Made by a program: the position numbers and the translations under genes
Part shown: piece by piece, positions 35,965 to 43,883 of the stretch
How the letters are laid out: every line of letters begins with the position of its first letter
How positions within the stretch are numbered: the first letter of the stretch is position 1
The notes under the pieces: generated by a model
Databases searched by the model: none
Seen by the model: the letters and a program-made list of their open reading frames with translations, nothing else
What the model was told of the DNA's origin: nothing
Assembly (NCBI GenBank): GCA_040905505.1
Contig: JBBDRL010000108.1
Location: 5,905-69,904, forward strand
DNA from: WHSP01 sp040905505
Lineage (GTDB): Bacteria > Gemmatimonadota > Gemmatimonadetes > Longimicrobiales > Longimicrobiaceae
DNA: 64,000 bases
Direction of reading: 5' to 3'

Positions 35965-36375
35965 TTCCCCGCGCATGCGGGGATCCAGTACAGTGGCGAC
36001 CTCGATCGCATCGGCAAGAATCTACTGGATCCCCGCTCTGCGGGGATGACCGACCCGGCGCTACCATTACCGTATGAACCAGCTGGATCCCCGCTCCGCN
36101 NNNNNNNNNNNNNNNNNNNNNNNNNNNNNNNNNNNNNNNNNNNNNNNNNNNNNNNNNNNNNNNNNNNNNNNNNNNNNNNNNNNNNNNNNNNNNNNNNNNC
36201 CGGCGCTACCATTACCGTATGAACCAGCTGGATCCCCGCTCCGCGATGACCGAGCCGGCGCTACCATTACCGTACGAACCAGCTGGATCCCCGCTCCGCG
36301 ACGACCGAGCCGGCGCTACCATTACCGTATGAACCAGCTGGATCCCCGCGCCGCGGGGCTGACCAAACCGGCAGG
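35965..36375. repeat. 55-bp tandem repeats built on a GGATCCCCGC palindromic element
   Basis: Copies of GGCGCTACCATTACCGTA with GAACCAGCTGGATCCCCGC start at about 36056, 36201, 36256 and 36311; the three after the gap are spaced exactly 55 bases. The array is preceded at 35967-36050 by two diverged, oppositely oriented GGATCCCCGC/GCGGGGATGAC units. The assembly gap falls inside the array, so copy number is unknown. It resembles widespread REP-like intergenic elements. It encodes nothing, and the period is not a multiple of three. Confidence 0.85.
36100..36199. other. Assembly gap (100 N) inside the 55-bp repeat
   Basis: One hundred N, a conventional scaffold-gap length. Both flanks are the same repeat, so the join is supported only by scaffolding, and the true array length is unknown. 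Confidence 0.95.
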
Positions 36376-36442
36376 ACGAATCCGGGCACCGACCACGCAC
36401 CAAGCGCGGCGAGCGGCGACATCAGCGCCTACCCGTCTCCGG

Positions 36443-36460
36443 ATGGGTCACGCGACCCAT
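36443..36460. promoter_or_regulatory. Palindrome ATGGGTC-ACGC-GACCCAT (site 2 of 3)
   Basis: A perfect 7-4-7 inverted repeat 77 bases upstream of the response regulator start at 36537, a position suitable for an operator. It shares the GGGTCA...GACCC theme with sites at 31125 and 43666. Confidence 0.55.
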
Positions 36461-36536
36461 GCCTCTCGGCCGGTCCGGACCGATATTCCGTCGGCTCGGT
36501 CGACTGCTGACACACTGTAAGAAGAGAGCCTCTGTC

Positions 36537-37154
36537 ATGAGCCGGATTCTCCTCGTCGAGGACAGCCATGAGCTGGCCTTCGGTCTCCAGCGGAACCTGG
36601 AACTCGACGGCTACGAAGCCTCGGTGGCGACGAAGGGCGCGCACGCGCTCGCGCTCGCGACCGCCGAGAAGCCCGATCTGATCATCCTCGACCTCGGCCT
36701 TCCCGATCGCGACGGCTACACCGTGCTCGAAGAACTGCGGCGCCGGGGCAACGAGTGCCCGGTCCTGATCCTCTCCGCCCGCAACCTGGAATCGGACAAA
36801 TTGGAGGGATTCCGGCTCGGCGCCGACGACTACGTCACCAAGCCGTTCAGTGTGATGGAGCTCCTGGCCCGGATATCGGCACTTCTGCGGCGGGCGCCGA
36901 ACGGAACGTCGAGCGAAGAGCAGGCACCCGTCGCGACCATTCTTTCGGACGAAGTGCTGCGCGAGCAGTTCGGGCTCACTCCGCGTCAGTCCGCCGTCGC
37001 CCGTCTGCTCGGCGAGGGTTGCAGCAATGCGGAGATCGCGCAGCGCCTCTCGGTCAGCTACTTCACGGCCCGGAACCACACGGAGCAGGTGCTGGCGAAG
37101 CTCGGCGTCCCGACCCGCGCGGCAGTGGGAGCGGTCCTCTACGGCCGCTCCTGA
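36537..37154 (+). CDS. Response regulator, receiver plus LuxR-type helix-turn-helix
   Basis: 205 residues from ATG 36537. The receiver (3-118) has LVEDSHELAFGLQRNLEL, LIILDLGLPDRDGY (acceptor Asp near 52) and DDYVTKPFSVMELLARISAL, a style more typical of OmpR-class regulators. The C-terminal domain is LuxR/NarL type: LTPRQSAVARLLGEGCSNAE and AQRLSVSYFTARNHTEQVL. It should bind DNA when phosphorylated. It is the only DNA-binding response regulator in the island, so it is the likely output of one or more of the surrounding kinases. The next gene, a small kinase, starts 8 bases after its stop. Confidence 0.92.
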   Translation: MSRILLVEDSHELAFGLQRNLELDGYEASVATKGAHALALATAEKPDLIILDLGLPDRDGYTVLEELRRRGNECPVLILSARNLESDKLEGFRLGADDYVTKPFSVMELLARISALLRRAPNGTSSEEQAPVATILSDEVLREQFGLTPRQSAVARLLGEGCSNAEIAQRLSVSYFTARNHTEQVLAKLGVPTRAAVGAVLYGRS

Positions 37155-37162
37155 GGTCCACG

Positions 37163-37873
37163 ATGGCCCCCCGCCCCCATCTGTTCCCGATCGCGCACGA
37201 GCTGCGCACGCCGCTCGCCAAGATCCGCATGTACACCGAGATGCTGCTCCTCCAGCGGGAGACCTCGGAGGATGAACGAATGCGCTGGCTGGAGTCGATC
37301 GAGCGCGAGGCCTGTCGGCTCGGCCAGACCGTCGAGAACCTGGTCCTCTTCGCCGACCCGCCCGCGGCTGGAGATCCGTTCCCGTCCCGCCGCCGCCTCG
37401 ATCTCGGCTCCCTCGTCGAGGACGTCGTCTCGGACCTGAGCCACCTCGCGCGCGAGGCGGGTGTCCGGATCGAGGCCGACCCCCCCGTCGACTTCATCGT
37501 GCTGGCCGATAAGAGCGCGCTCGAACACGCGATCGCGAACCTCGTCGAAGACGCGATCGCCCGCGCCGCTCCCTCGGGTGCCGCCGCGGTCACGCTCGAA
37601 GCGGTCGGCGCCGCAGCCGTGCTCGGCATCACCATCGACAGCGTGGACGGAGAGGATGCGGACGGCGCCGCTGCCAATGGCCGGCCCGGCACCGGCCAGT
37701 ACCGACTCTCGGCGGCCCGGTCGATCGCCGAGGCGCACGGCGGTGGTCTACGCATGGATGAGTCGGCCGACGGCCGATCACGATCACTTTTCTCCATTCC
37801 GTTGGCCGACCCGCGCCAGGCAGACGGCAGCGGAGGACCGGGGGACGACCCGGACCGCTCGACCCGGGGGTAA
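37163..37873 (+). CDS. Small histidine kinase-like protein with degenerate ATPase domain
   Basis: 236 residues. It begins almost directly with HisKA: LFPIAHELRTPLAKIRMYTE keeps the phospho-acceptor His and the ELRTP motif. The C-terminal part is recognisable as HATPase_c by position, but the N box reads NLVEDAIARA (second Asn replaced by Asp), no DxGxG is found (ITIDSVDGEDADGAA instead) and the G2 box is GTGQYRLSAARSIAEAHGG. ATP binding is therefore doubtful. It has no sensor domain or membrane segment. Lying between the regulator and a full hybrid kinase, it may act as a phosphotransfer or dimerisation partner, or as a phosphatase, rather than an autokinase. ATG 37163 has weak ribosome-site support. 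Confidence 0.8.
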   Translation: MAPRPHLFPIAHELRTPLAKIRMYTEMLLLQRETSEDERMRWLESIEREACRLGQTVENLVLFADPPAAGDPFPSRRRLDLGSLVEDVVSDLSHLAREAGVRIEADPPVDFIVLADKSALEHAIANLVEDAIARAAPSGAAAVTLEAVGAAAVLGITIDSVDGEDADGAAANGRPGTGQYRLSAARSIAEAHGGGLRMDESADGRSRSLFSIPLADPRQADGSGGPGDDPDRSTRG

Positions 37874-37882
37874 TGAATTCCG

Positions 37883-40342
37883 ATGCCCGATCTCACGCAG
37901 TCACACGAGGCGATGCCGGTAGAGCGGCGCCGCATGGAGCAGGCGCTTCGCGAGAGCGAGGCGCGCCTGCGCACGGTCGTGAACAGCGCGGCCATGATTC
38001 TCTACGCCTTCGATCGTGACGGCGTCTTCACCTTTTCCGAGGGCCGCGGGCTCCAGGCGCTCGGCCTCGGGGCGGGTGAGGTCGTGGGGCGGTCGGTGTT
38101 CGAGGTCTACGAGCACTCGCCCAAGGTCATCGAAGACTGCCGCCGGGCGCTTCAGGGCGAGGAGTTCACTTCGATTCGGGAGGTCGGCGGGCTCACCTTC
38201 GAGGCGCGCTACTCCGCGCTCTACAAAGCCGACGAAACCCTGGCCGGCGTGATCGGCGTCGCGACCGACATCACGGAACGGGTCCGGGCCGAGGCGGCCC
38301 TTCGCGCTTCCGAAGCCAGTTACCGCGCGATTTTCGAGCTGGCCAGCGACGCGATCTACGTCCACGATCTCGAGACCGGGGCCATCCTCGACGCCAACAA
38401 CCAGGCGTGCGAGCTCCACGGCGTCAGCCTCGAAGAGCTGAGGGAGCGAGGGGTAAAGGGCTTCAGCGACGAGCGGCCGCCCTACACCTGGCAGGAAGCC
38501 TGGGAGCACTTCGAACGCGCCGCCGCGGGGGAGCCGCAGCGATTCGAGTGGCACTTCCGCAGCGCCGGCGGGGAGGCGGTGTGGACGGAGGTCGGGCTCC
38601 GGCGGGCGACCATCCTCGGCGAAGAGCGGGTGCTCGCGACCGCCCGCAACATCACCGACCGGAAGCAAGCCGAGGCCGCGCGGGAGCAGGCCTATGCCGA
38701 GCTCGAGGAGCGCGTCCGGGAGAGGACGGCCGCGCTGGCGGCGATCAACGCGGCGCTTGAGGCCGAGATCGCCGAGCGGCAGCGGGTCGCCGAGGCCCTG
38801 CGGGCGAGCGAGGAGCACTTCCGGTTACTGATCGAGAACTCCTCCGACGTCGCCACGATCCTGGACTCGGAGGGGATCAACCGCTACCAGAGCCCATCCA
38901 TCGAGCGGGTGTTGGGCTACCGGCCGGAGGAGCTGGTCGGGAGCAGCGCGTTCTCGCGGATCCATCCGGAGGACAGTGGTGCGGCGCGCGAGACGCTGGG
39001 AAAGATCTTCGCCAATCCCGGCCGGACCTTCACCGTCGAGTTCCGCTACAAGCACAGCAACGGCATGTGGACCGCCCTCGAGGCGAGCGGCAGAACCCTC
39101 CTGCCCGACTCGGCCGCCGCCGGAGTCATCATCAACTCCCGCGACATCACCGAGCGCCGTACCGCCGCCGAGGCATTGAGAGCGGCGAAGGACGAGGCGG
39201 AGCGCGCCAACCGCGCGAAGAGCGAGTTTCTCTCCCGAATGAGCCATGAGCTGCGCACGCCGATGAACAGCATTCTCGGCTTCGCGCAGCTCCTGACCCG
39301 CCGGGAGCTCCCTGCGGACCAGCGCCGGGCGGTGGACCACATCCTGAAGGCCGGGAGGCACCTGCTCAACCTCATCAACGAGGTTCTCGACATCGCACGG
39401 ATCGAATCCGATCGCCAGCCACTCTCGCTCGAGCCGGTACAGGTTCGCCTCGTGCTGCAGGAGTCGCTCAACCTCATCCGGCCACTCGCCGAACAACGCG
39501 ATTGCATCATCCATGACGAGGTGACCGGCTGCGCCGACTTCGTTCATGCGGATCGTCAGCGCCTGACCCAGGTCCTGCTGAACCTCCTCTCCAACGCGGT
39601 CAAGTACAACCGGCCCGGTGGAAGCGTCCGACTCACCTGTGAGCGGCTGACAGATGAGTCCGGCGGCCGGCTCCGCGTGCTCGTCCACGACACCGGCCGC
39701 GGTATCCCCGCCGATCGGATGGATGAGCTCTTCGTCCCCTTCTCGCGTCTCGGGGCCGAACAGTCCGACGAGGAAGGAACGGGCCTCGGGCTCGCGCTCT
39801 CGCAGCGGCTGATGGAAGCGATGGGCGGCCGGCTGCTGGCCGAGAGCACGCCCGGCGTCGGCAGCGTCTTCATCGTCGAGCTCGCCGAGGCGCAGAGCCC
39901 GCTCGCGCAACTCACCCTCGAGGCGAGCTCGCGGCCGGCGCGCGTGCGCGAGGCGGAGGGCGCCGCGGCGACCATCCTCTACGTCGAGGACAATCTCGCC
40001 AACCTGACCCTGGTCGAGACGATCTTCGCGGGCCGGCCGGAGATCACGCTGGTGCCCGCGCTCCAGGGGACTCTCGGCCTCGACCTGGCATTCGAGCATG
40101 CGCCGGACCTGGTCCTCCTCGACCTGCACCTTCCCGACATGTCCGGAGACGAGGTGCTGCGGCGCCTCCGCGCCGATCCGCGTACTCGCGAGACGCCCGT
40201 CATCGTCATCAGTGCCGACGCCCTCCCCGCCCGCATCGAGCAGCTTCGGGAGCAGGGCGCCCATGGGTATCTGACGAAGCCACTCGACCTCGACGAGTTC
40301 CTCGGCGCGGTCGACCAGGTCCTCTCGAGCCGCCGACCCTAG
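37883..40342 (+). CDS. Hybrid histidine kinase: PAS-PAS-PAS-HisKA-HATPase-REC
   Basis: 819 residues. Three PAS domains lie at about 22-140 (VNSAAMILYAFDRDGVFTF), 145-270 (FELASDAIYVHDLETGAILD) and 310-425 (YQSPSIERVLGYRPEELVG), with a coiled coil between the second and third. HisKA has FLSRMSHELRTPMNSILGF (His near 454). The HATPase has NLLSNAVKYN, DTGRGIPAD and GTGLGLALS. The receiver (about 693-815) has LLDLHLPDMS and LTKPLDLDEF. No membrane segment. The kinase and receiver halves are highly similar to the gene at 27622, so the two are paralogues with different sensor arrays. It is followed after one base by a receiver-kinase gene, its probable phosphorelay partner. Confidence 0.93.
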   Translation: MPDLTQSHEAMPVERRRMEQALRESEARLRTVVNSAAMILYAFDRDGVFTFSEGRGLQALGLGAGEVVGRSVFEVYEHSPKVIEDCRRALQGEEFTSIREVGGLTFEARYSALYKADETLAGVIGVATDITERVRAEAALRASEASYRAIFELASDAIYVHDLETGAILDANNQACELHGVSLEELRERGVKGFSDERPPYTWQEAWEHFERAAAGEPQRFEWHFRSAGGEAVWTEVGLRRATILGEERVLATARNITDRKQAEAAREQAYAELEERVRERTAALAAINAALEAEIAERQRVAEALRASEEHFRLLIENSSDVATILDSEGINRYQSPSIERVLGYRPEELVGSSAFSRIHPEDSGAARETLGKIFANPGRTFTVEFRYKHSNGMWTALEASGRTLLPDSAAAGVIINSRDITERRTAAEALRAAKDEAERANRAKSEFLSRMSHELRTPMNSILGFAQLLTRRELPADQRRAVDHILKAGRHLLNLINEVLDIARIESDRQPLSLEPVQVRLVLQESLNLIRPLAEQRDCIIHDEVTGCADFVHADRQRLTQVLLNLLSNAVKYNRPGGSVRLTCERLTDESGGRLRVLVHDTGRGIPADRMDELFVPFSRLGAEQSDEEGTGLGLALSQRLMEAMGGRLLAESTPGVGSVFIVELAEAQSPLAQLTLEASSRPARVREAEGAAATILYVEDNLANLTLVETIFAGRPEITLVPALQGTLGLDLAFEHAPDLVLLDLHLPDMSGDEVLRRLRADPRTRETPVIVISADALPARIEQLREQGAHGYLTKPLDLDEFLGAVDQVLSSRRP

Positions 40343-40343
40343 G

Positions 40344-41495
40344 ATGATGATGATGCCGACCCCCGAGATGAAGGCCGCGGCGATCCTGATCGTAGACGAC
40401 GAAGCCGCGAACGTGGAGCTCCTCGAGAGCTTCCTGCGTGCAGAGGGCTATCTGAATCTCACCGGTACCACCGATTCACGCGAAGCGCTGCGCCTCTACG
40501 AGTCGGTCACGCCGGACCTCGTGCTGCTCGACCTGCACATGCCTCACTTCAGCGGTTTCGAGATCATGCGCGAGCTCCTCGCACGCGTATCCCCCGACGA
40601 TTACGTGCCCATTCTCGTCCTTACCGCCGACGTCAACGCATCGGCGAGGGAGAGGGCGCTCGCGGAAGGCGCGAAGGACTTCCTGACGAAGCCCCTCGAC
40701 CAGATCGAGGTGCTCCAGCGAATCCGAAACCTTCTCGAGACCCGGCTGCTCTTTCAGAAGGCACGGCAGGCGACGCGCGCCCGCGACGAGGTCCTCGCCG
40801 TCGTCGCCCACGACCTTCGCAATCCCCTGGGCACGATACGGTTGGCGGCGTCGATGATGCTGGAGAGCGACCCGGCACCGCCGCACCGCCGACCCGTCGA
40901 GATCATCGAAGCTGCGGCGGAGCGGATGAACGCGCTGATCGCGGACCTCCTCGAGATCAGGCGGCTGGAATCGGGCAAGCTGAGACTGGAGCTGCGCCGG
41001 CTGGACCCCGGCCTCCTGCTGAAGGAAGCCGTAGCGATGCTACGACCACTCGCCGGCGCCCGCTCTATCGAGATCGCGCTGGACGCCCCCGTCGAGCTAC
41101 CAGCCGTAATGATGGATCCCGACCGGATCCTTCAGGTCCTCTCCAATCTGGTCGGCAACGCGATCAAATTCACGCCGCGGGGCGGCACGATCCGCCTCGA
41201 GTGCGAGTCGTCGAGCGGGATCGTTCGGTTCGCCGTGCGGGATTCCGGCCCCGGAATCCCCGCCGATCAGCTACCCTACCTCTTCGGTGAGTACTGGCAG
41301 GCCGACGACAGGGATCGCCGTGGGATCGGATTGGGATTATCAATCGCCCGAGGCCTGGTCGAGGCGCACGGCGGGGAGATCTGGGCCGAGAGCGAGCCGG
41401 GCGCGGGAGCTGCGTTCCTCTTTACGATCCCCGCCGCGCCGGCACCGCGCGAACGGACGGTGGCGGAACCGCTGGTCAGTCTGACCCTCACCTAG
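40344..41495 (+). CDS. Receiver-histidine kinase protein (REC-HisKA-HATPase), paralogue
   Basis: 383 residues. The receiver is at 11-130 (ILIVDDEAANVELLESFLRA, LVLLDLHMPHFSGF, DFLTKPLDQIEV). HisKA has VVAHDLRNPLGTIRLAASMM. The HATPase has NLVGNAIKFT, DSGPGIPADQ and GIGLGLSIA. The plan and many residues match the gene at 34505. It starts 1 base after the hybrid kinase stop and so is co-expressed with it; the hybrid's receiver or kinase may signal to its N-terminal receiver. Its 3' end overlaps the convergent AI-2E transporter gene by 8 bases. Four methionine-coding ATGs cluster near the start; the first was taken. Confidence 0.92.
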   Translation: MMMMPTPEMKAAAILIVDDEAANVELLESFLRAEGYLNLTGTTDSREALRLYESVTPDLVLLDLHMPHFSGFEIMRELLARVSPDDYVPILVLTADVNASARERALAEGAKDFLTKPLDQIEVLQRIRNLLETRLLFQKARQATRARDEVLAVVAHDLRNPLGTIRLAASMMLESDPAPPHRRPVEIIEAAAERMNALIADLLEIRRLESGKLRLELRRLDPGLLLKEAVAMLRPLAGARSIEIALDAPVELPAVMMDPDRILQVLSNLVGNAIKFTPRGGTIRLECESSSGIVRFAVRDSGPGIPADQLPYLFGEYWQADDRDRRGIGLGLSIARGLVEAHGGEIWAESEPGAGAAFLFTIPAAPAPRERTVAEPLVSLTLT

Positions 41496-42495
41496 ATCCC
41501 GCTACCTGGGGTTCGGCCGCCCCGCTCCGGGGCGTGGTGATCAGATCCCGGATCAGCACGGTCAACGGCACGGAGAGAATCGCCCCTGTCGGCCCGAGCA
41601 CCCAGGCCCAGAACAGGACAGACAGGAAGCTCAGCAGGGCGGATATCTTCATCTGCCTGCCGATGAACCTCGGACCGATGACGTTGTCGACGAGCGTGTT
41701 CACGAGTTGGTAGCCGGCAAACACGATCACCGCTTCGACCCAGCCGTGCTCGAGCAGCGCGAGCAGGATCGGCGGGAGCATCGAGAGCACGAAGCCGATG
41801 TTGGGAACGAAGCTCAGCAGAAAAGACAGGACGGCCCAGAGCAGCGCATAGTCGACCCCGACGACGAGCAGGAGCACGTAGTTGAGGATGGCCGTGCCGA
41901 GTCCCAGGAGTGCGCGAACGGCCATGTACCCCCGAATGGAGACTGAAAACTCGGCATAGCGGGCTTCGAAGGGGCTCTTCGGGCTTCCGTCACCGCCCGC
42001 GCGACTCTCCATGTCCCAGAGGCCGCCGAGCATGAAGGCGAAGATGAAGAGCGTCAGGACCAGGCCGCCGAAACCACCCGCGACCGCGCCGGAGACGTCG
42101 AGAACCGTACCGGCGACGGCAGGTCCCGTCAGAGCCGATTCGACGTACCCCGCCGCGTTGATGCCGCGCTCGGTAAGCGTGCGGGTCACCGATTCGACCA
42201 ACGTCTCGAGCTGCTCCCGATAGACCGGAAGCTCCAGCGCCACCTGCCGTAGCGAAACACCGACGAACCCGACGAGGGCGAGTCCACCGAGGATTACGGC
42301 GAGCACGAGGAGGAATACGGCCGCCACGCCGAACCTGCGCATCCGGCGCAGCAGCGGCTGTAACAGCAACGCCAGGAAACCCGCCATCAGGACGGGGTTG
42401 AGGAGGTCGGCGACGGCGCGGGCGCCAGCGATCAGGATCACCGCGCACGCTCCCGCAAACAGCACCTTCAGGACTCGCCGGTCGATCCATTCCAT
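41488..42495 (-). CDS. AI-2E family transporter
   Basis: 335 residues with about eight membrane segments. Family features are DLLNPVLMAGFLALLLQPLL near the N-terminus, a soluble helical loop (LETLVESVTRTLTERGI), LSFVPNIGFVLSMLPPILLA and NTLVDNVIGPRFIGRQMKIS, then LGPTGAILSVPLTVLIRDL. Members export small molecules or act as Na+/H+ antiporters; signalling by AI-2 is only one proposed role. It is transcribed toward the signalling island, with no sign of co-regulation. Confidence 0.92.
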   Translation of the reverse strand: MEWIDRRVLKVLFAGACAVILIAGARAVADLLNPVLMAGFLALLLQPLLRRMRRFGVAAVFLLVLAVILGGLALVGFVGVSLRQVALELPVYREQLETLVESVTRTLTERGINAAGYVESALTGPAVAGTVLDVSGAVAGGFGGLVLTLFIFAFMLGGLWDMESRAGGDGSPKSPFEARYAEFSVSIRGYMAVRALLGLGTAILNYVLLLVVGVDYALLWAVLSFLLSFVPNIGFVLSMLPPILLALLEHGWVEAVIVFAGYQLVNTLVDNVIGPRFIGRQMKISALLSFLSVLFWAWVLGPTGAILSVPLTVLIRDLITTPRSGAAEPQVAGSR

Positions 42496-42637
42496 GGGTG
42501 CACACCCTGCTGGTGAGACCGTAGATATGAGTGGAGCCGGGCAGGAGAGTAGCAGGGTCCCGCTGGCTCAGCAACGCGCAGGTCGGTCCGGAGGGTCTCG
42601 AGGGCGATATCGTGGCTTCATTTCTTCCAGACGCGGC

Positions 42638-42678
42638 GAGCGGCGACAATCGGTAGGTCCGACCCGATGTCGCCGCTC
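42638..42678. terminator. Hairpin downstream of the beta-barrel gene
   Basis: GAGCGGCGACAATCGG and CCGATGTCGCCGCTC pair with a one-base bulge around a short loop. It lies between the stop of the minus-strand barrel gene (42741) and the AI-2E gene. There is no clear T run, so an imperfect terminator or a palindromic repeat. Confidence 0.5.
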
Positions 42679-42740
42679 CCCATTTCCTGCTCCTTCAGAC
42701 CACGTTCAGGCTGCCGCATCCGGCTGCGGCAGCGCAAGCA

Positions 42741-43562
42741 CTAGCGAATCGGCACCTGCAGGTAGATCCCCAGCGAGGAGTTGACCAGATCGCGGTACTC
42801 GCTGTCGAGCGGCACACGGAGCGACACGCCCGGCCGAACGCCGCCCAGATCTACATCCGCACTCAGCGCCGCATGGTGGAGGCTGTTCTCCGCGAAGTCG
42901 CCCTCGTCGCTGCTGGCATACCACCGGCCCACCGCTCCAAGCGCCATCTGAACCGGTCCGGTCGTGTAGGCGCCGACCAGCCCGTAGTCGACCGCCGCCT
43001 CAGCGTCTTCCGACTCCTCGCTCGTGTCGAAGAGCCCGGTGACGCCACCGCGCGCCCGGATCCCGAAGCCTGCCGGTAGCGCCCGCTCGATCGTGGCCGC
43101 CGCGGTCACCGGAACGACGTCCTCGAGAAATGCCTCCGGCCGGAGCGGGTCGGCGACGAACGCCACCATGTCCGCGAAGCTCTCCTCATCCGCCGTGTTC
43201 AGCGGAAGGCGCATCCCCAGCTCGAACGAAACGTCCTGCAACGCGGCCAGCTCGAGACCGACGTATGGATTACCGAAGGTAGTGCTCGACTCGTTGCCTG
43301 CTTCGGCGTCCTCGATGCGCGCATACGAGAACGGGACGTCCACCACGGCGCTGAACCCGTGCGTGAGCGGCAGCCGCCCGGAGAAGAACCAGACCGTCGA
43401 CGGCAGATCCACGTCGAGCTCCTCGAAGCGCGTGTGCGTCGACTCGACCCAGATGCCCTTCTCGGGTGTGGAGGGGAGGAGAAAGTTCTGCGCCGAAGCC
43501 GACTCCGCCACCAGCGAAGCGCTCGCGAGCGCAAGGGTCAGGATTGCGTATCTGTTTTTCAT
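42741..43562 (-). CDS. Exported beta-barrel protein of unknown function
   Basis: 273 residues with a clean signal peptide (MKNRYAILTLALASASLVAE ending ASAQ). The mature protein alternates hydrophobic and polar residues as in outer-membrane barrels: LPLTHGFSAVVDVPFSYARI, GNPYVGLELAALQDVSFELG, VDYGLVGAYTTGPVQMALGA. It ends SSLGIYLQVPIR without a terminal aromatic. It resembles transporter-like porins often labelled hypothetical in related phyla. A palindrome at 43666 lies about 100 bases upstream. Confidence 0.75.
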   Translation of the reverse strand: MKNRYAILTLALASASLVAESASAQNFLLPSTPEKGIWVESTHTRFEELDVDLPSTVWFFSGRLPLTHGFSAVVDVPFSYARIEDAEAGNESSTTFGNPYVGLELAALQDVSFELGMRLPLNTADEESFADMVAFVADPLRPEAFLEDVVPVTAAATIERALPAGFGIRARGGVTGLFDTSEESEDAEAAVDYGLVGAYTTGPVQMALGAVGRWYASSDEGDFAENSLHHAALSADVDLGGVRPGVSLRVPLDSEYRDLVNSSLGIYLQVPIR

Positions 43563-43665
43563 CTGAGCTCACCATGAGTAAGGGGCCATTACTGGCCGAT
43601 CGATGGTTCATCCGTAGGGGCATCGCATGCCCACGGTAAGCTCGTTATCGGGAGGATTTCACGCC

Positions 43666-43681
43666 TGGGTCAGGTGACCCA
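43666..43681. promoter_or_regulatory. Palindrome TGGGTCA-GG-TGACCCA (site 3 of 3)
   Basis: A perfect 7-2-7 inverted repeat 104 bases upstream of the minus-strand barrel gene. It is almost identical to the site at 31125, with centre GG instead of CC. Confidence 0.55.
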
Positions 43682-43720
43682 ATCGTTGCTCGGCGGGGAG
43701 TGGGGGGGGCGAACGGCGAA

Positions 43721-43842
43721 GTTACCCGCAGAGGACGCAGAGAGCGCGGAGGACGACGACCAAGGAACGACGAAATCAAGAGTATTTCATCCCTCCCCTT
43801 CGTCGCTTTTCCTCTGCGTCCTTCGCGTCCTCTGCGGTAGAT
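43721..43842. repeat. Long imperfect inverted repeat (CCTCTGCG/CGCAGAGG words)
   Basis: The left part (about 43721-43755) contains CCGCAGAGGACGCAGAG and GCGCGGAGGA. The right part (about 43807-43842) contains CCTCTGCGTCCTTCGCGTCC and TCTGCGG in the opposite sense. The whole can fold into a cruciform between the barrel gene and the unrecognised gene. Such CTCTGCGTCC elements are common intergenic repeats in environmental genomes. Confidence 0.7.
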
Positions 43843-43883
43843 AAACTACCTGATGCCGACGATGCGTCGACGCCACCATCCAA

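Noticed and set aside
35810..36375. CRISPR array
   Set aside because: Repeats are directly tandem with no unique spacers, and no cas genes are present.
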